Below, piece after piece: positions 11,272 through 23,839 of a stretch of 64,000 bases of DNA. The notes beneath the pieces were generated by a model. That model was not told the DNA's origin and did no database searches. It saw only the letters and a list, made by a program, of their open reading frames with translations. Origin of the DNA: Hydractinia symbiolongicarpus (taxonomy: Eukaryota; Cnidaria; Hydrozoa; Anthoathecata; Hydractiniidae); NCBI RefSeq assembly GCF_029227915.1, contig NC_079881.1, forward strand, positions 14,733,501-14,797,500, given 5' to 3'. The position numbers were made by a program, and so were the translations under genes. How positions within the stretch are numbered: the stretch's first letter is position 1; each line of letters starts with the position of its first letter.

Positions 11272-12102
11272 AACGGCTTATTATATCGTAGTCCATTGAG
11301 ATTAAAAAAAAAAGACTGATCCCTACTTGTCTGGTCTCGTGGAATCACGTGATTTACGTGTAGGCTCCAAATTAGGCCGTAAAAGGCCAAATTACAGGCT
11401 TTAAAGACATGTGCACGCAGTTAGGAACGTTCTCAGAGCCTGGCGCTCAAGAAAACGACTTAATACATCGTAGACTATTGAGATTAAAAGGAACAGCCGA
11501 ATGGAACTTGTCAGAGTTAGTGGAATCACTTTATTTACGTTTACACTCCATGTTAGGCCGTAAAAGGCCATATTCCAGGCTTTAAAGGCCTGTGGAAGAA
11601 GTTACCAGCGTTCTTGCAGCCTGACGCTCAAGAAAACGAATTAATACATCGTAGTTCATTAAAATTGAAAGGAATAGGCCGATGACCTCCTGTCTGTGCT
11701 CGTGGAACTCCCTGACTTAAGTGTAGTCTCCTCATTAGGCCATAAGAGGCCGTATTACACGCTTTAAAGGTCTGTCCACTATCGAATAGACAGATGGCAA
11801 CTTCTCTGTCCTTGTGGAAACACGTGGTGCACGTGTAGTCTCCAAATTAGGCTGTAAAAAGACCTATTGTGCGTTTCAAAGGCATGTATACGTAGTTAGC
11901 AGCGTTCATAGAGCCTGGCGCACAGGAAAACGAATTAGTATAGCGTAGTCCATTGAGATTAAAAGGAACAGACCAATGGGAACTTGTCTGTGTTTGTGGA
12001 ATCACTTTATTTACACTTAGACTCCATGTTAGGCCGTAAAAGGCCATATTATAGGCTTTATGGAAGAAGTTAGCAGCGTTCTTGCAGCCTGAAGCTCAAG
12101 AA
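11272..12102 (+). repeat. 831-bp tandem duplication, copy 2
   Basis: Direct partner of 10441-11271. 831 bp is not a whole number of 182-bp monomers because the unit includes one truncated 113-bp monomer and one 174-bp monomer. After it, sequence resumes with AACGAATTAGTACATCG as at 7.86 kb. Confidence 0.9.
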
Positions 12103-13430
12103 AACGAATTAGTACATCGTAGTTCATTGAAGTTGAAAGGAATAGGCCGATGACCTCCTGTTTGTGCTCGTGGAACTCCCTGACTTAAGTGTAGTCTCCT
12201 TATTAGGCCATAAGAGGCCGTATTACAGGCTTTAAAGACATGTGCACGTAGTTAGGAACGTTCTCAGAGCCTGGCGCTCAAGAAAACGACTTAATACATC
12301 GTAGACCATTGAGATTAAGAGGAACAGCCGAATGGATCTTGTCAGAGTTGGTGGAATCACGTGATTTACGTGTAGACTCCATATTAGGCCGTAAAAAGCC
12401 ATATTACAGGCTCTAAAGGACTGTGCACGTAGTTAGCAGCGTTCATAGAGCCTGGCGCACAGGAAAACGACTTAGTATATCGTAGTCCATTGAGATTGAA
12501 ATGAATAGACCGATAACAACTTCTCTGGGCTCGTGGAATCACGTGACTTACATGCAGTCTCCTTATTAGGCCGTAAAAGGACCTATTATGCGTTTCAAAG
12601 GACTGTGCACGTTGTTAGCAGCGTTCTTAGAGTCTGGCACTCAGGAACACGACTTAACACATCGTAGTCCATTGAGATTAAAAGGAACAGACCAATGGGA
12701 ACTTGTCTGTGCTCGTGGAATCACTTTATTTACGTTTAGACTCCATGTCAGGCCGTAAAAGGCCATATTACAGGCTTTAAAGACCTGTGCACGTAGTTAG
12801 GAACGTTCATAGAGCCTGGCGCACAGGAGAATCACTTAGTATATCGTAGTCCATTGAGATTGAAAGGGACAGACCAATGGGAACTTGTCTGTACTCGTGG
12901 AATCACTTTATTAGCGTTTAGACTCCATATCAGGCCGTAAAAGGCCATCCGCGTTCTTGCAGCCTGGCGCTCAAGAAAACGAATTAATACATCGTAGTTC
13001 ATTGAAATTGAAATGAATAGGCCGATGACCCCCGGTCTGTGCTCGTGGAACTCCCTGACTTAAGTGTAGTCACCTTATTAGGCAATAAGAGGCCGTATTA
13101 CACCGTTTAAAGGTCTGTCCACGTAATTAGGAACGTTCTCAGAGTCTGGCGCTCAAGAAAACGACTTATTATATCGTAGTCCATTGAGATTGAAAGGAAT
13201 AGACCAATGGCAACTGTAGACTCCATATTAAGCCGTAAAAGGCCATATTACAGGTTTTAAAGGCCTGTACACGTAGTTGGTAACCTTTTTAGACACTGGC
13301 TTTAAAGAAAATGACTTAAGACATCATAATCCATTGAGATTGAAAGGAACAGACCAATGGGAACTTGTCTGTGCTAGTGGAATCACTTTATTCACGTTTA
13401 CACTCCATATTAGGCCGTAAAAGGCCATAT
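12103..13430 (+). repeat. Block K, copy 2
   Basis: Co-linear with 8.03-9.54 kb minus one monomer. Near 12.22 kb GAGGCCGTATTACA joins directly to CAGGCTTTAAAGACATG, which skips a full monomer present at 7.97-8.15 kb. The 149-bp and 150-bp deleted monomers recur at offsets of 3882-3883 bp. It is the last segment carrying left-domain variants; downstream monomers belong to the octamer and trimer/tetramer families. Confidence 0.75.
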
Positions 13431-13965
13431 TACAGGCTTTAAAGGCCTGTGCACGTAGTTAGCAGCGTTCTTAGAGTCTGACGTTCAATAAACAAGTTAT
13501 TACATCGTAGTCCGTTGAGATTAAAAGGAACAGACCAATGGGAACTTGTCTGTGCTCGTGGAATCACTTTATTTACGTTTAGACTCCATGTTAGGCCGTA
13601 AAAGGCCATATTACAGGCTTTAAAGGCCTGTGCACGTAGTTAGCAGCGTTCATAGAGCCTGGCGCTCAGGAAAACGACTTAATGCTTCGAAATCCATTGA
13701 GATTAAAAGGAACAGCCGAATGGAACTTGTCGGAGTTCGTAGAATAACGTGATTTACGTGTAGATTCCATATTATGCCGTAAAAGGCCATATTACAAGCT
13801 TTAAAGGACTGTGCACGTAGTTAGCAGCGTTCATAGAGCCTGGCGCACAGGAAAACGACTTAGTATAACGTAGTCCATTGAGATTAAAAGGAACAGACCA
13901 ATGGGAACTTGTCTGTGCTCGTGGAATCACTTTATTCACGTTTAGACTCCATGTTAGGCCGTAAA
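13431..13965 (+). repeat. Transition between left domain and octamer array
   Basis: About three monomers. It contains the first occurrence of the TCTGACGTTCAATAAACAAG variant (near 13480), which is then frequent downstream, and a unique AATGCTTCGAAATCC monomer near 13.68 kb. Left-domain markers (8-bp and 69-bp deletions, A runs) are absent from here onward. Nothing but satellite is seen. Confidence 0.7.
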
Positions 13966-15415
13966 AGGCCATATTACAGGCTTTAAAGGCCTGTGCACGT
14001 AGTTAGCAGCGTTCTTAGAGTCTGACGTTCAATAAACAAGTTATTACATCGTAGTTCATTGAAGTTGAAAGGAATAGGCCGATGACCTCCTGTCTGTGCT
14101 CGTGGAACTCCCTGACTTAAGTGTAGTCTCCTTATTAGGCCATAAGAGGCCGTATTACACGGTTTAAAGGTCTGTCCACGTAATAAGGAACGTTCTCAGA
14201 GCCTGGCGCTCAAGACAACGGCTTATTATATACTAGTCAATGAGATTAAAAAGAACAGACTGATCCCCACTTGTCTGGGCTCGTGGAATCACGTGATTTA
14301 CGTGTAGACTTCAAATTAGGCCGTAAAAGGCCAAAGTACAGGCTTTAAAGACATATGCAAGTAGTTAGAAACGTTCTCAGAGCCTGGCGCTCAAGAAAAC
14401 GACTTAATACATCGTAGACCATTGAGATTAAAAGGAACAGCCGAATGGAACTTGTCAGAGTTAGTGGAATCACGTGATTTACGTGTAGACTCCAAATTAG
14501 GCCGTAAAAGGCCAAATTACAGGCTTTAAAGACATGTGCACGTAGTTAGGAACGTTCTCAGAGCCTGGCGCTCAAGAAAACGACTTAATACATCGTAGAC
14601 CATTGAGATTAAAAGGAACAGCCGAATGGATCTTGTCAGAGTTAGTGGAATCACGTGATTTACGTGTAGATTCCATATTATGCCGTAAAAGGCCATATTA
14701 CACGCTTTAAAGGACTGTGCACGTAGTTAGCAGCGTTCATAGAGCCTGGCGCACAGGAAAACGACTTAGTATATCGTAGACCATTGAGATTAATAGGAAC
14801 AGCCGAATGGAACTTGTCAGAGTTAGTGGAATCACTTTATTTGCGTGTAGACTCCATATTAGGCCGTAAAAAGCCATATTACAGGCTTTAAAAGACTGTG
14901 CACGTAGTTAGCAGCGTTCATAGAGCCTGGCACTCAAGAAAACGGCTTATTACATCGTAGTCCATTAAGATTAAAAAGAACAGACTGATCCCCACTTGTC
15001 TGGGCTCGTGGAATCACGTGATTTACATGCAGTCTCCTTATTAGGCCGTAAAAGGACCTATTATGCGTTTCAAAGGACTGTGTACGTAGTTAGCAGCGTT
15101 CATAGAGCCTGGCGTTCAAGAAAACGACTTAACACATCGTAGACAATTGAGATTAAAAGGAACAGCCGAATGGAACTTGTCGGAGTTCGTAGAATCACGT
15201 GATTTACGTGTAGATTCCATATTATGCCGTAAAAGGCCATATTACAAGCTTTAAAGGACTGTGCACGTAGTTAGCAGCGTTCATAGAGCCTGGCGCACAG
15301 GAAAACGACTTAGTATATCGTAGTCCATTGAGATTAAAAGGAACTGACCAATGGGAAATTGTCTGTGCTCGTGGAATCACTTTATTTACGTTTAGACTCC
15401 ATGTTAGGCCGTAAA
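13966..15415 (+). repeat. Octamer HOR (1450 bp), copy A, diverged
   Basis: Eight monomers from one class 4 boundary to the next (AGGCC at 13966, 15416, 16869, 18321). Copy A differs from the next copies at many sites. It opens with the GACGTTCAATAAACAAG monomer and carries the TACTAGTCAATGAG variant at 14231. Copies B and C have the ordinary TCTTGCAGCCTGACGC and TCGTAGTCCATTGAG there. Confidence 0.75.
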
Positions 15416-16868
15416 AGGCCATATTACAGGCTTTAAAGGCCTGTGGAAGAAGTTAGCAGCGTTCTTGCAGCCTGACGCTCAAGAAAACGAATTAATACAT
15501 CGTAGTTCATGGAAGTTGAAAGGAATTGGCCGATGACCTCCTGTCTGTGCTCGTGGAACTCCCTGACTTAAGTGTAGTCTCCTTATTAGGCCATAAGAGG
15601 CCGTATTACACAATTTAAAGGTCTGTCCACGTAATTAGGAACGTTCTCAGAGCCTGGCGCTCAAGAAAACGGCTTATTATATCGTAGTCCATTGAGATTA
15701 AAAAGAACACACTGATCCCCACTTGCCTGGGCTCGTGGAATCACGTGATTTACGTGTAGACTCCAAATTAGGCCGTAAAAGGCCAAATTACAGGCTTTAA
15801 AGACATATGCACGTAGTTAGAAACGTTCTCAGAGCCTGGCGCTCAAGAAAACGACTTAATACATCGTAGACCATTGAGATTAAAAGGAACAGCCGAATGG
15901 AACTTGTCAGAGTTAGTGGAATCACGTGATTTACGTGTAGACTCCAAATTAGTCCGTAAAAGGCCAAATTACAGGCTTTAAAGACATGTTCACGTAGTTA
16001 GGAACGTTCTCAGAGCCTGGCGCTCAAGAAAACGACTTAATACATCGTAGACCATTGAGATTAAAAGGAACAGACCAATGGGAACTTGTCTGTGCTCGTG
16101 GAATCACGTGATTTACATGTAGACTCCAAATTAGGCCGTAAAAGGCCAAATTACAGGCTTTAAAGGCCTGTGGAAGAAGTTAGCAGCGTTCTTGCAGCCT
16201 GACGCTCAAGAAAACGACTTAATACATCGTAGACCATTGAGATTAAAAGGAACAGCCGAATGGAACTTGTCAGAGTTAGTGGAATCACTTTATTTACGTG
16301 TAGACTCCATATTAGGCCGTAAAAAGCCATATTACAGGCTTTAAAGGACTGTGCACGTAGTTAGCAGCGTTCATAGAGCCTGGCGCACAGGAAAACGACT
16401 TAGTATATCGTAGTTCATTGAGATTGAAAGGAATAGACCGATGGCAACTTCTCTGGGCTCGTGGAATCACGTGACTTACATGCAGTCTTCTTATTAGGCC
16501 GTAAAAGGACCTATTATGCGTTTCGAAGGACTGTGTACGTAGTTAGCAGCGTTCATAGAGCCTGGCGTTCAAGAAAACGACTTAATACATCGTAGACAAT
16601 TGAGATTAAAAGGAACAGCCGAATGGAACTTGTCTGTGCTCGTGGAATCACTTTATTTACGTTTAGACTCCATGTTAGGCCGTAAAAGGCCATATTACAG
16701 GCTTTAAAGGCCTGTGAACGTAGTTAGCAGCGTTCTCAGATCCTGGCGATCAAGAAAACGACTTAGTATATCGTAGTCCATTGAGATTAAAAGGAACTGA
16801 CCAATGGGAACTTGTCTGTGCTCGTGGAATCACTTTATTTACGTTTAGACTCCATGTTAGGCCGTAAA
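15416..16868 (+). repeat. Octamer HOR (1453 bp), copy B
   Basis: Near-identical to copy C. Shared rare variants include ATTACACAATTTAAAGG (15608 and 17061), CAAATTAGTCCGTAAAAGG and GACATGTTCACG. Differences are few, for example GGAATTGGCC against GGAATAGGCC near 15.52 kb. Confidence 0.85.
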
Positions 16869-18320
16869 AGGCCATATTACAGGCTTTAAAGGCCTGTGGA
16901 AGAACTTAGCAGCGTCCTTGCAGCCTGACGCTCAAGAAAACGAATTAATACATCGTAGTTCATTGAAGTTGAAAGGAATAGGCCGATGACCTCCTGTCTG
17001 TGCTTGTGGAACTCCCTGACTTAAGTGTAGTCTCCTTATTAGGCCATAAGAGGCCGTATTACACAATTTAAAGGTCTGTCCACGTAATTAGGAACGTTCT
17101 CAGAGCCTGGCGCTCAAGAAAACGGCTTATTATATCGTAGTCCATTGAGATTAAAAAGAACAGACTGATCCCCACTTGCCTGGGCTCGTGGAATCACGTG
17201 ATTTACGTGTAGACTCCAAATTAGGCCGTAAAAGGCCAAATTACAGGCTTTAAAGACATATGCACGTAGTTAGAAACGTTCTCAGAGCCTGGCGCTCAAG
17301 AAAACGACTTAATACATCGTAGACCATTGAGATTAAGAGGAACAGCCGAATGGAACTTGTCAGAGTTAGTGGAATCACGTGATTTACGTGTAGACTCCAA
17401 ATTAGTCCGTAAAAGGCCAAATTACAGGCTTTAAAGACATGTTCACGTAGTTAGGAACGTTCTCAGAGCCTGGCGCTCAAGAAAACGACTTAATACATCG
17501 TAGACCATTGAGATTAAAGGAACAGACCAATGGGAACTTGTCTGTGCTCGTGGAATCACGTGATTTACGTGTAGACTCCAAATTAGGCCGTAAAAGGCCA
17601 AATTACAGGCTTTAAAGGCCTGTGGAAGAAGTTAGCAGCGTTCTTGCAGCCTGACGCTCAAGAAAACGACTTAATACATCGTAGACCATTGAGATTACAA
17701 GGAACAGCCGAATGGAACTTGTCAGAGTTAGTGGAATCACTTTATTTACGTGTAGACTCCATATTAGGCCGTAAAAAGCCATATTACAGGCTTTAAAGGA
17801 CTGTGCACGTAGTTAGCAGCGTTCATAGAGCCTGGCGCACAGGAAAACGACTTAGTATATCGTAGTTCATTGAGATTGAAAGGAATAGACCGATGGCAAC
17901 TTCTCTGGGCTCGTGGAATCACGTGACTTACATGCAGTCTCCTTATTAGGCCGTAAAAGGACCTATTGTGCGTTTCGAAGGACTGTGTACGTAGTTAGCA
18001 GCGTTCATAGAGCCTGGCGTTCAAGAAAACGACTTAATACATCGTAGACAATTGAGATTAAAAGGAACAGCCGAATGGAACTTGTCTGTGCTCGTGGAAT
18101 CACTTTATTTACGTTTAGACTCCATGTTAGGCCGTAAAAGGCCATATTACAGGCTTTAAAGGCCTGTGAACGTAGTTAGCAGCGTTCTCAGATCCTGGCG
18201 CTCAAGAAAACGACTTAGTATATCGTAGTCCATTGAGATTAAAAGGAACTGACCAATGGGAACTTGTCTGTGCTCGTGGAATCACTTTATTTACGTTTAG
18301 ACTCCATGTTAGGCCGTAAA
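16869..18320 (+). repeat. Octamer HOR (1452 bp), copy C
   Basis: Tandem partner of copy B, one base shorter because of AGATTAAAGG against AGATTAAAAGG near 17.51 kb. It starts with the AGAACTTAGCAGCGTCC variant, which is also at the start of the following unit. That places the last duplication across the C/D boundary. Confidence 0.85.
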
Positions 18321-19227
18321 AGGCCATATTACAGGCTTTAAAGGCCTGTGGAAGAACTTAGCAGCGTCCTTGCAGCCTGACGCTCAAGAAAACGAATTAA
18401 TACATCGTAGTTCATTGAAGTTGAAAGGAATAGGCCGATGACCTCCTGTCTGTGCTCGTGGAACTCCCTGACTTAAGTGTAGTCTCCTTATTAGGCCATA
18501 AGAGGCCGTATTACACGGTTAAAAGGTCTGTCCACGTAATTAGGAACGTTCTCAGAGCCTGGCGCTCAAAAAACGGCTTATTATATCGTAGTCCATTGAG
18601 GTTAAAAAGAACAGACTGATCCCCACTTGTCTGGGCTCGTGGAATCACGTGATTTACGTGTACACTCCAAATTAGGCCGTAAAAGGCCAAATTACAGGCT
18701 TTAAAGACATATGCACGTAGTTAGAAACGTTCTCAGAGCCTGGCGCTCAAGAAAACGACTTAATACATCGTAGACCATTGAGATTAAAAGGAACAGCCGA
18801 ATGGAACTTGTCAGAGTTAGTGGAATCACGTGATTTACGTGTAGACTCCAAATTAGTCCGTAAAAGGCCAAATTACAGGCTTTAAAGACATGTGCACGTA
18901 GTTAGGAACGTTCTCAGAGCCTGGCGCTCAAGAAAACGACTTAATACATCGTAGACCATTGAGATTAAAAGGAACAGCCGAATGGAACTTGTCGGAGTTC
19001 GTAGAATCACGTGATTTACGTGTAGATTCCATATTATGCCGTAAAAGGCTGTATTACAATCTTTAAAGGACTGTGCACGTAGTTAGCAGCGTTCATAGAG
19101 CCTGGCGCACAGGAAAACGACTTAGTATATCGTAGTCCATTGAGATTAAAAGGAACTGACCAATGGGAACTTGTCTGTGCTCGTGGAATCACTTTATTTA
19201 CGTTTAGACTCCATGTTAGGCCGTAAA
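18321..19227 (+). repeat. Shortened octamer HOR, copy D (907 bp, 5 monomers)
   Basis: Follows copies B and C for its first four monomers, then jumps at about 18.98 kb to the TGTCGGAGTTCGTAGAATC monomer and the closing class 4. Three monomers are missing in register, as unequal crossing-over predicts. A 2-base deletion, CGCTCAAAAAACGG, is seen near 18568. Confidence 0.75.
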
Positions 19228-20029
19228 AGGCCATATTACAGGCTTTAAAGGCCTGTGGAAGAAGTTAGCAGCGTTCTTGTAGCCTGACGCTCAAGAAAAC
19301 GACTTAATACATCGTAGACCATTGAGATTAAAAGGAACAGCCGAATGGAACTTGTCTGTGCTCGTGGAATCACTTTATTTACGTTTAGATTCCATGTTAG
19401 GCCGTAAAAGGTCATATTACAGGCTTTAAAGGCCTGTGCACGTAGTTAGCAGCGTTCTCAGATCCTGGCGCTCGAGAAAACGACTCAAGACATCGTAGTG
19501 CATTGAGATTGAAAGGAATAGGCCAACGGCCTCCTATCTGTGCTCGTGGAACTCCCTGACTTAAGTGTAGTCTCCTCATTAGGCCATAAGAGGCCGTATT
19601 ACACGGTTTAAAGGTCTGTCCACGTAATTAGGAACGTTCTCAGAGCCTGGCACTCAAGAAAACGGCTTATTATATCGTAGTCCATTGAGATTAAAAAGAA
19701 CAGACTGATCCCCACTTGTCTGGGCTCGTGGAATCACGTGATTTACGTGTAGATTCCATATTAGGCCGTAAACGGCCAAATTACCGGCTTTAAAAGCCTG
19801 TGGAAGAAGTTAGCAGCATTCTTGCAGCCTGACGCACAAGAAAACGAGTTAATATATCGTAGACAATTGAGATTAAAAGGAACAGCCGAATGGAACTTGT
19901 CAGAGTTAGTGGAATCACGTGATTTACGTGTAGACTCCATATTAGGCCGTAAAAAGCCATATTACAGGCTTTAAAGGACTGTGCACGTAGTTAGCAGCGT
20001 TCATAGAGCCTGGCGCACAGGAAAACGAC
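19228..20029 (+). repeat. Transition segment, class 3/1/2/3/4 monomers
   Basis: About 4.4 monomers. The part from 19.65 kb recurs at 24.73-25.25 kb at an offset of exactly 5080 bp, four times 1270. It includes the rare CCGTAAACGGCCAAATTACC and GACGCACAAG variants. This gives the two flanks of the 1270-bp array a common origin. Confidence 0.75.
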
Positions 20030-21299
20030 TTAGTATATCGTAGTCCATTGAGATTGAAAGGAATAGACCGATGGCAACTTCTCTGGGCTCGTGGAATCAC
20101 TTTATTTACGTTTAGACTCCATGTTAGGCCGTAAAAGGCCATATTACAGGCTTTAAAGGCCTGTGCACGTAGTTAGCATGGTTCTCAGATCCTGGCACTC
20201 AAGAAAACGACTTAAGACATCGTAGTCCACTGAGATTGAAAGGAATAGGCCAACGGCCTCCTATCTGTGCTCGTGGAACTCCCTGACTTAAGTGTAGTCT
20301 CCTCATTAGGCCATAAGAGGCCGTATTACACGGTTTAAAGGTCTGTCCACGTAGTTAGGAACGTTCTCAGAGCCTGGCGCTCAAGAAAACGACTTAATAC
20401 ATCGTAGACCATTGAGATTAAAAGGAACAGCCAAATGGATCTTGTCAGAGTTAGTGGAATCACGTGATTTACGTGTAGATTCCATATTATGCCGTAAAAA
20501 GCCATATTACAAGCTTTAAAGGACTGTGCACGTAGTTACCAGCGTTCATAGAGCCTGGCACTCAAGAAAACGGCTTATTATATCGTAGTCCATTAAGATT
20601 AAAAAGAACAGACTGATCCCAACTTGTCTGGGCTCGTGGAATCACGTGATTTACATGCAGTCTCCTTATTAGGCCGTAAAAGGACCTATTATGCGTTTCA
20701 AAGGCCTGTGGAAGAAGTTAGCAGCGTTCTTGCAGCCTGACGCTCAAGAAAACGACTTAATACATCGTAGACAATTGAGATTAAAAGGAACAGCCGAATG
20801 GAACTTGTCGGAGCTCGTAGAATCACGTGATTTACGTGTAGATTCCATATTATTCCGTAAAAGGCCATATTACAAGCTTTAAAGGACTGTGCACGTAGTT
20901 AGCAGCGTTCATAGAGCCTGGCGCACAGGAAAACGACTTAGTATATCGTAGTCCATTGAGATTAAAAGGAACTGACCAATGGGAAATTGTCTGTGCTCGT
21001 GGAATCACGTGATTTACGTGTAGACTCCAAATTAGGCCGTAAAAGGCCAAATTACAGGCTTTAAAGACCTGTGGAAGAAGTTAGCAGCGTTCTTGCAGCC
21101 TGACGCTCAAGAAAACGACTTAATACATCGTAGACCATTGAGATTAAAAGGAACAGCCGAATGGAACTTGTCAGAGTTAGTGGAATCACTTTATTTACGT
21201 GTAGACTCCATATTAGGCCGTAAAAAGCCATATTACAGGCTTTAAAGGACTGTGCATTAGTTAGCAGCGTTCACAGAGCCTGGCGCACAGGAAAACGAC
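20030..21299 (+). repeat. 1270-bp heptamer HOR, copy 1 of 3
   Basis: Seven monomers. Landmarks at constant 1270-bp spacing include GTAGTCCACTGAG (20225, 21495, 22765) and GGAGCTCGTAGAATCACG. Few differences from copy 2 were noticed, for example CCAAATGG against CCGAATGG near 20431 and ATCCCAACTTG against ATCCCCACTTG near 20616. Confidence 0.9.
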
Positions 21300-22569
21300 T
21301 TAGTATATCGTAGTCCATTGAGATTGAAAGGAATAGACCGATTGCAACTTCTCTGGGCTCGTGGAATCACTTTATTTACGTTTAGACTCCATGTTAGGCC
21401 GTAAAAGGCCATATTACAGGCTTTAAAGGCCTGTGCACGTAGTTAGCATGGTTCTCAGATCCTGGCACTCAAGAAAACGACTTAAGACATCGTAGTCCAC
21501 TGAGATTGAAAGGAATAGGCCAACGGCCTCCTATCTGTGCTCGTGGAACTCCCTGACTTAAGTGTAGTCTCCTCATTAGGCCATAAGAGGCCGTATTACA
21601 CGGTTTAAAGGTCTGTCCACGTAGTTAGGAACGTTCTCAGAGCCTGGCGCTCAAGAAAACGACTTAATACATCGTAGACCATTGAGATTAAAAGGAACAG
21701 CCGAATGGATCTTGTCAGAGTTAGTGGAATCACGTGATTTACGTGTAGATTCCATATTATGCCGTAAAAAGCCATATTACAAGCTTTAAAGGACTGTGCA
21801 CGTAGTTACCAGCGTTCATAGAGCCTGGCACTCAAGAAAACGGCTTATTATATCGTAGTCCATTAAGATTAAAAAGAACAGACTGATCCCCACTTGTCTG
21901 GGCTCGTGGAATCACGTGATTTACATGCAGTCTCCTTATTAGGCCGTAAAAGGACCTATTATGCGTTTCAAAGGCCTGTGGAAGAAGTTAGCAGCGTTCT
22001 TGCAGCCTGACGCTCAAGAAAACGACTTAATACATCGTAGACAATTGAGATTAAAAGGAACAGCCGAATGGAACTTGTCGGAGCTCGTAGAATCACGTGA
22101 TTTACGTGTAGATTCCATATTATTCCGTAAAAGGCCATATTACAAGCTTTAAAGGACTGTGCACGTAGTTAGCAGCGTTCATAGAGCCTGGCGCACAGGA
22201 AAACGACTTAGTATATCGTAGTCCATTGAGATTAAAAGGAACTGACCAATGGGAAATTGTCTGTGCTCGTGGAATCACGTGATTTACGTGTAGACTCCAA
22301 ATTAGGCCGTAAAAGGCCAAATTACAGGCTTTAAAGACCTGTGGAAGAAGTTAGCAGCGTTCTTGCAGCCTGACGCTCAAGAAAACGACTTAATACATCG
22401 TAGACCATTGAGATTAAAAGGAACAGCCGAATGGAACTTGTCAGAGTTAGTGGAATCACTTTATTTACGTGTAGACTCCATATTAGGCCGTAAAAAGCCA
22501 TATTACAGGCTTTAAAGGACTGTGCATTAGTTAGCAGCGTTCACAGAGCCTGGCGCACAGGAAAACGAC
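21300..22569 (+). repeat. 1270-bp heptamer HOR, copy 2 of 3
   Basis: Almost identical to copy 3. One difference noticed is CCTGACTTAAG against CCTGAGTTAAG near 22826. GTGCATTAGTTAGC and TTCACAGAGCC mark its class 4 monomer and distinguish this array from neighbouring heptamers. Confidence 0.9.
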
Positions 22570-23839
22570 TTAGTATATCGTAGTCCATTGAGATTGAAAG
22601 GAATAGACCGATTGCAACTTCTCTGGGCTCGTGGAATCACTTTATTTACGTTTAGACTCCATGTTAGGCCGTAAAAGGCCATATTACAGGCTTTAAAGGC
22701 CTGTGCACGTAGTTAGCATGGTTCTCAGATCCTGGCACTCAAGAAAACGACTTAAGACATCGTAGTCCACTGAGATTGAAAGGAATAGGCCAACGGCCTC
22801 CTATCTGTGCTCGTGGAACTCCCTGAGTTAAGTGTAGTCTCCTCATTAGGCCATAAGAGGCCGTATTACACGGTTTAAAGGTCTGTCCACGTAGTTAGGA
22901 ACGTTCTCAGAGCCTGGCGCTCAAGAAAACGACTTAATACATCGTAGACCATTGAGATTAAAAGGAACAGCCGAATGGATCTTGTCAGAGTTAGTGGAAT
23001 CACGTGATTTACGTGTAGATTCCATATTATGCCGTAAAAAGCCATATTACAAGCTTTAAAGGACTGTGCACGTAGTTACCAGCGTTCATAGAGCCTGGCA
23101 CTCAAGAAAACGGCTTATTATATCGTAGTCCATTAAGATTAAAAAGAACAGACTGATCCCCACTTGTCTGGGCTCGTGGAATCACGTGATTTACATGCAG
23201 TCTCCTTATTAGGCCGTAAAAGGACCTATTATGCGTTTCAAAGGCCTGTGGAAGAAGTTAGCAGCGTTCTTGCAGCCTGACGCTCAAGAAAACGACTTAA
23301 TACATCGTAGACAATTGAGATTAAAAGGAACAGCCGAATGGAACTTGTCGGAGCTCGTAGAATCACGTGATTTACGTGTAGATTCCATATTATTCCGTAA
23401 AAGGCCATATTACAAGCTTTAAAGGACTGTGCACGTAGTTAGCAGCGTTCATAGAGCCTGGCGCACAGGAAAACGACTTAGTATATCGTAGTCCATTGAG
23501 ATTAAAAGGAACTGACCAATGGGAAATTGTCTGTGCTCGTGGAATCACGTGATTTACGTGTAGACTCCAAATTAGGCCGTAAAAGGCCAAATTACAGGCT
23601 TTAAAGACTTGTGGAAGAAGTTAGCAGCGTTCTTGCAGCCTGACGCTCAAGAAAACGACTTAATACATCGTAGACCATTGAGATTAAAAGGAACAGCCGA
23701 ATGGAACTTGTCAGAGTTAGTGGAATCACTTTATTTACGTGTAGACTCCATATTAGGCCGTAAAAAGCCATATTACAGGCTTTAAAGGACTGTGCATTAA
23801 TTAGCAGCGTTCACAGAGCCTGGCGCACAGGAAAACGAC
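22570..23839 (+). repeat. 1270-bp heptamer HOR, copy 3 of 3
   Basis: Ends near 23840, where AAACGACTTAGTATATCG is replaced by AAACGACTTAATACATCG. Private changes include GACTTGTGGAAG and GCATTAATTAGC near 23.6-23.8 kb. Together the three copies span about 3.81 kb. Confidence 0.9.

Noticed and set aside
21430-21470. GGTTCTCAGATCC in class 1 monomers recalls a tRNA B box.
   Set aside because: Its length and spacing do not fit GGTTCGANTCC, there is no matching A box or cloverleaf, and nothing else suggests a tRNA-derived element.
20691-23422. A plus-strand frame of 63 codons starting MRFKGLW, present three times at 1270-bp spacing.
   Set aside because: It is simply the same satellite region in the three heptamer copies. 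It has no independent support as a gene and no related frame outside the repeat.
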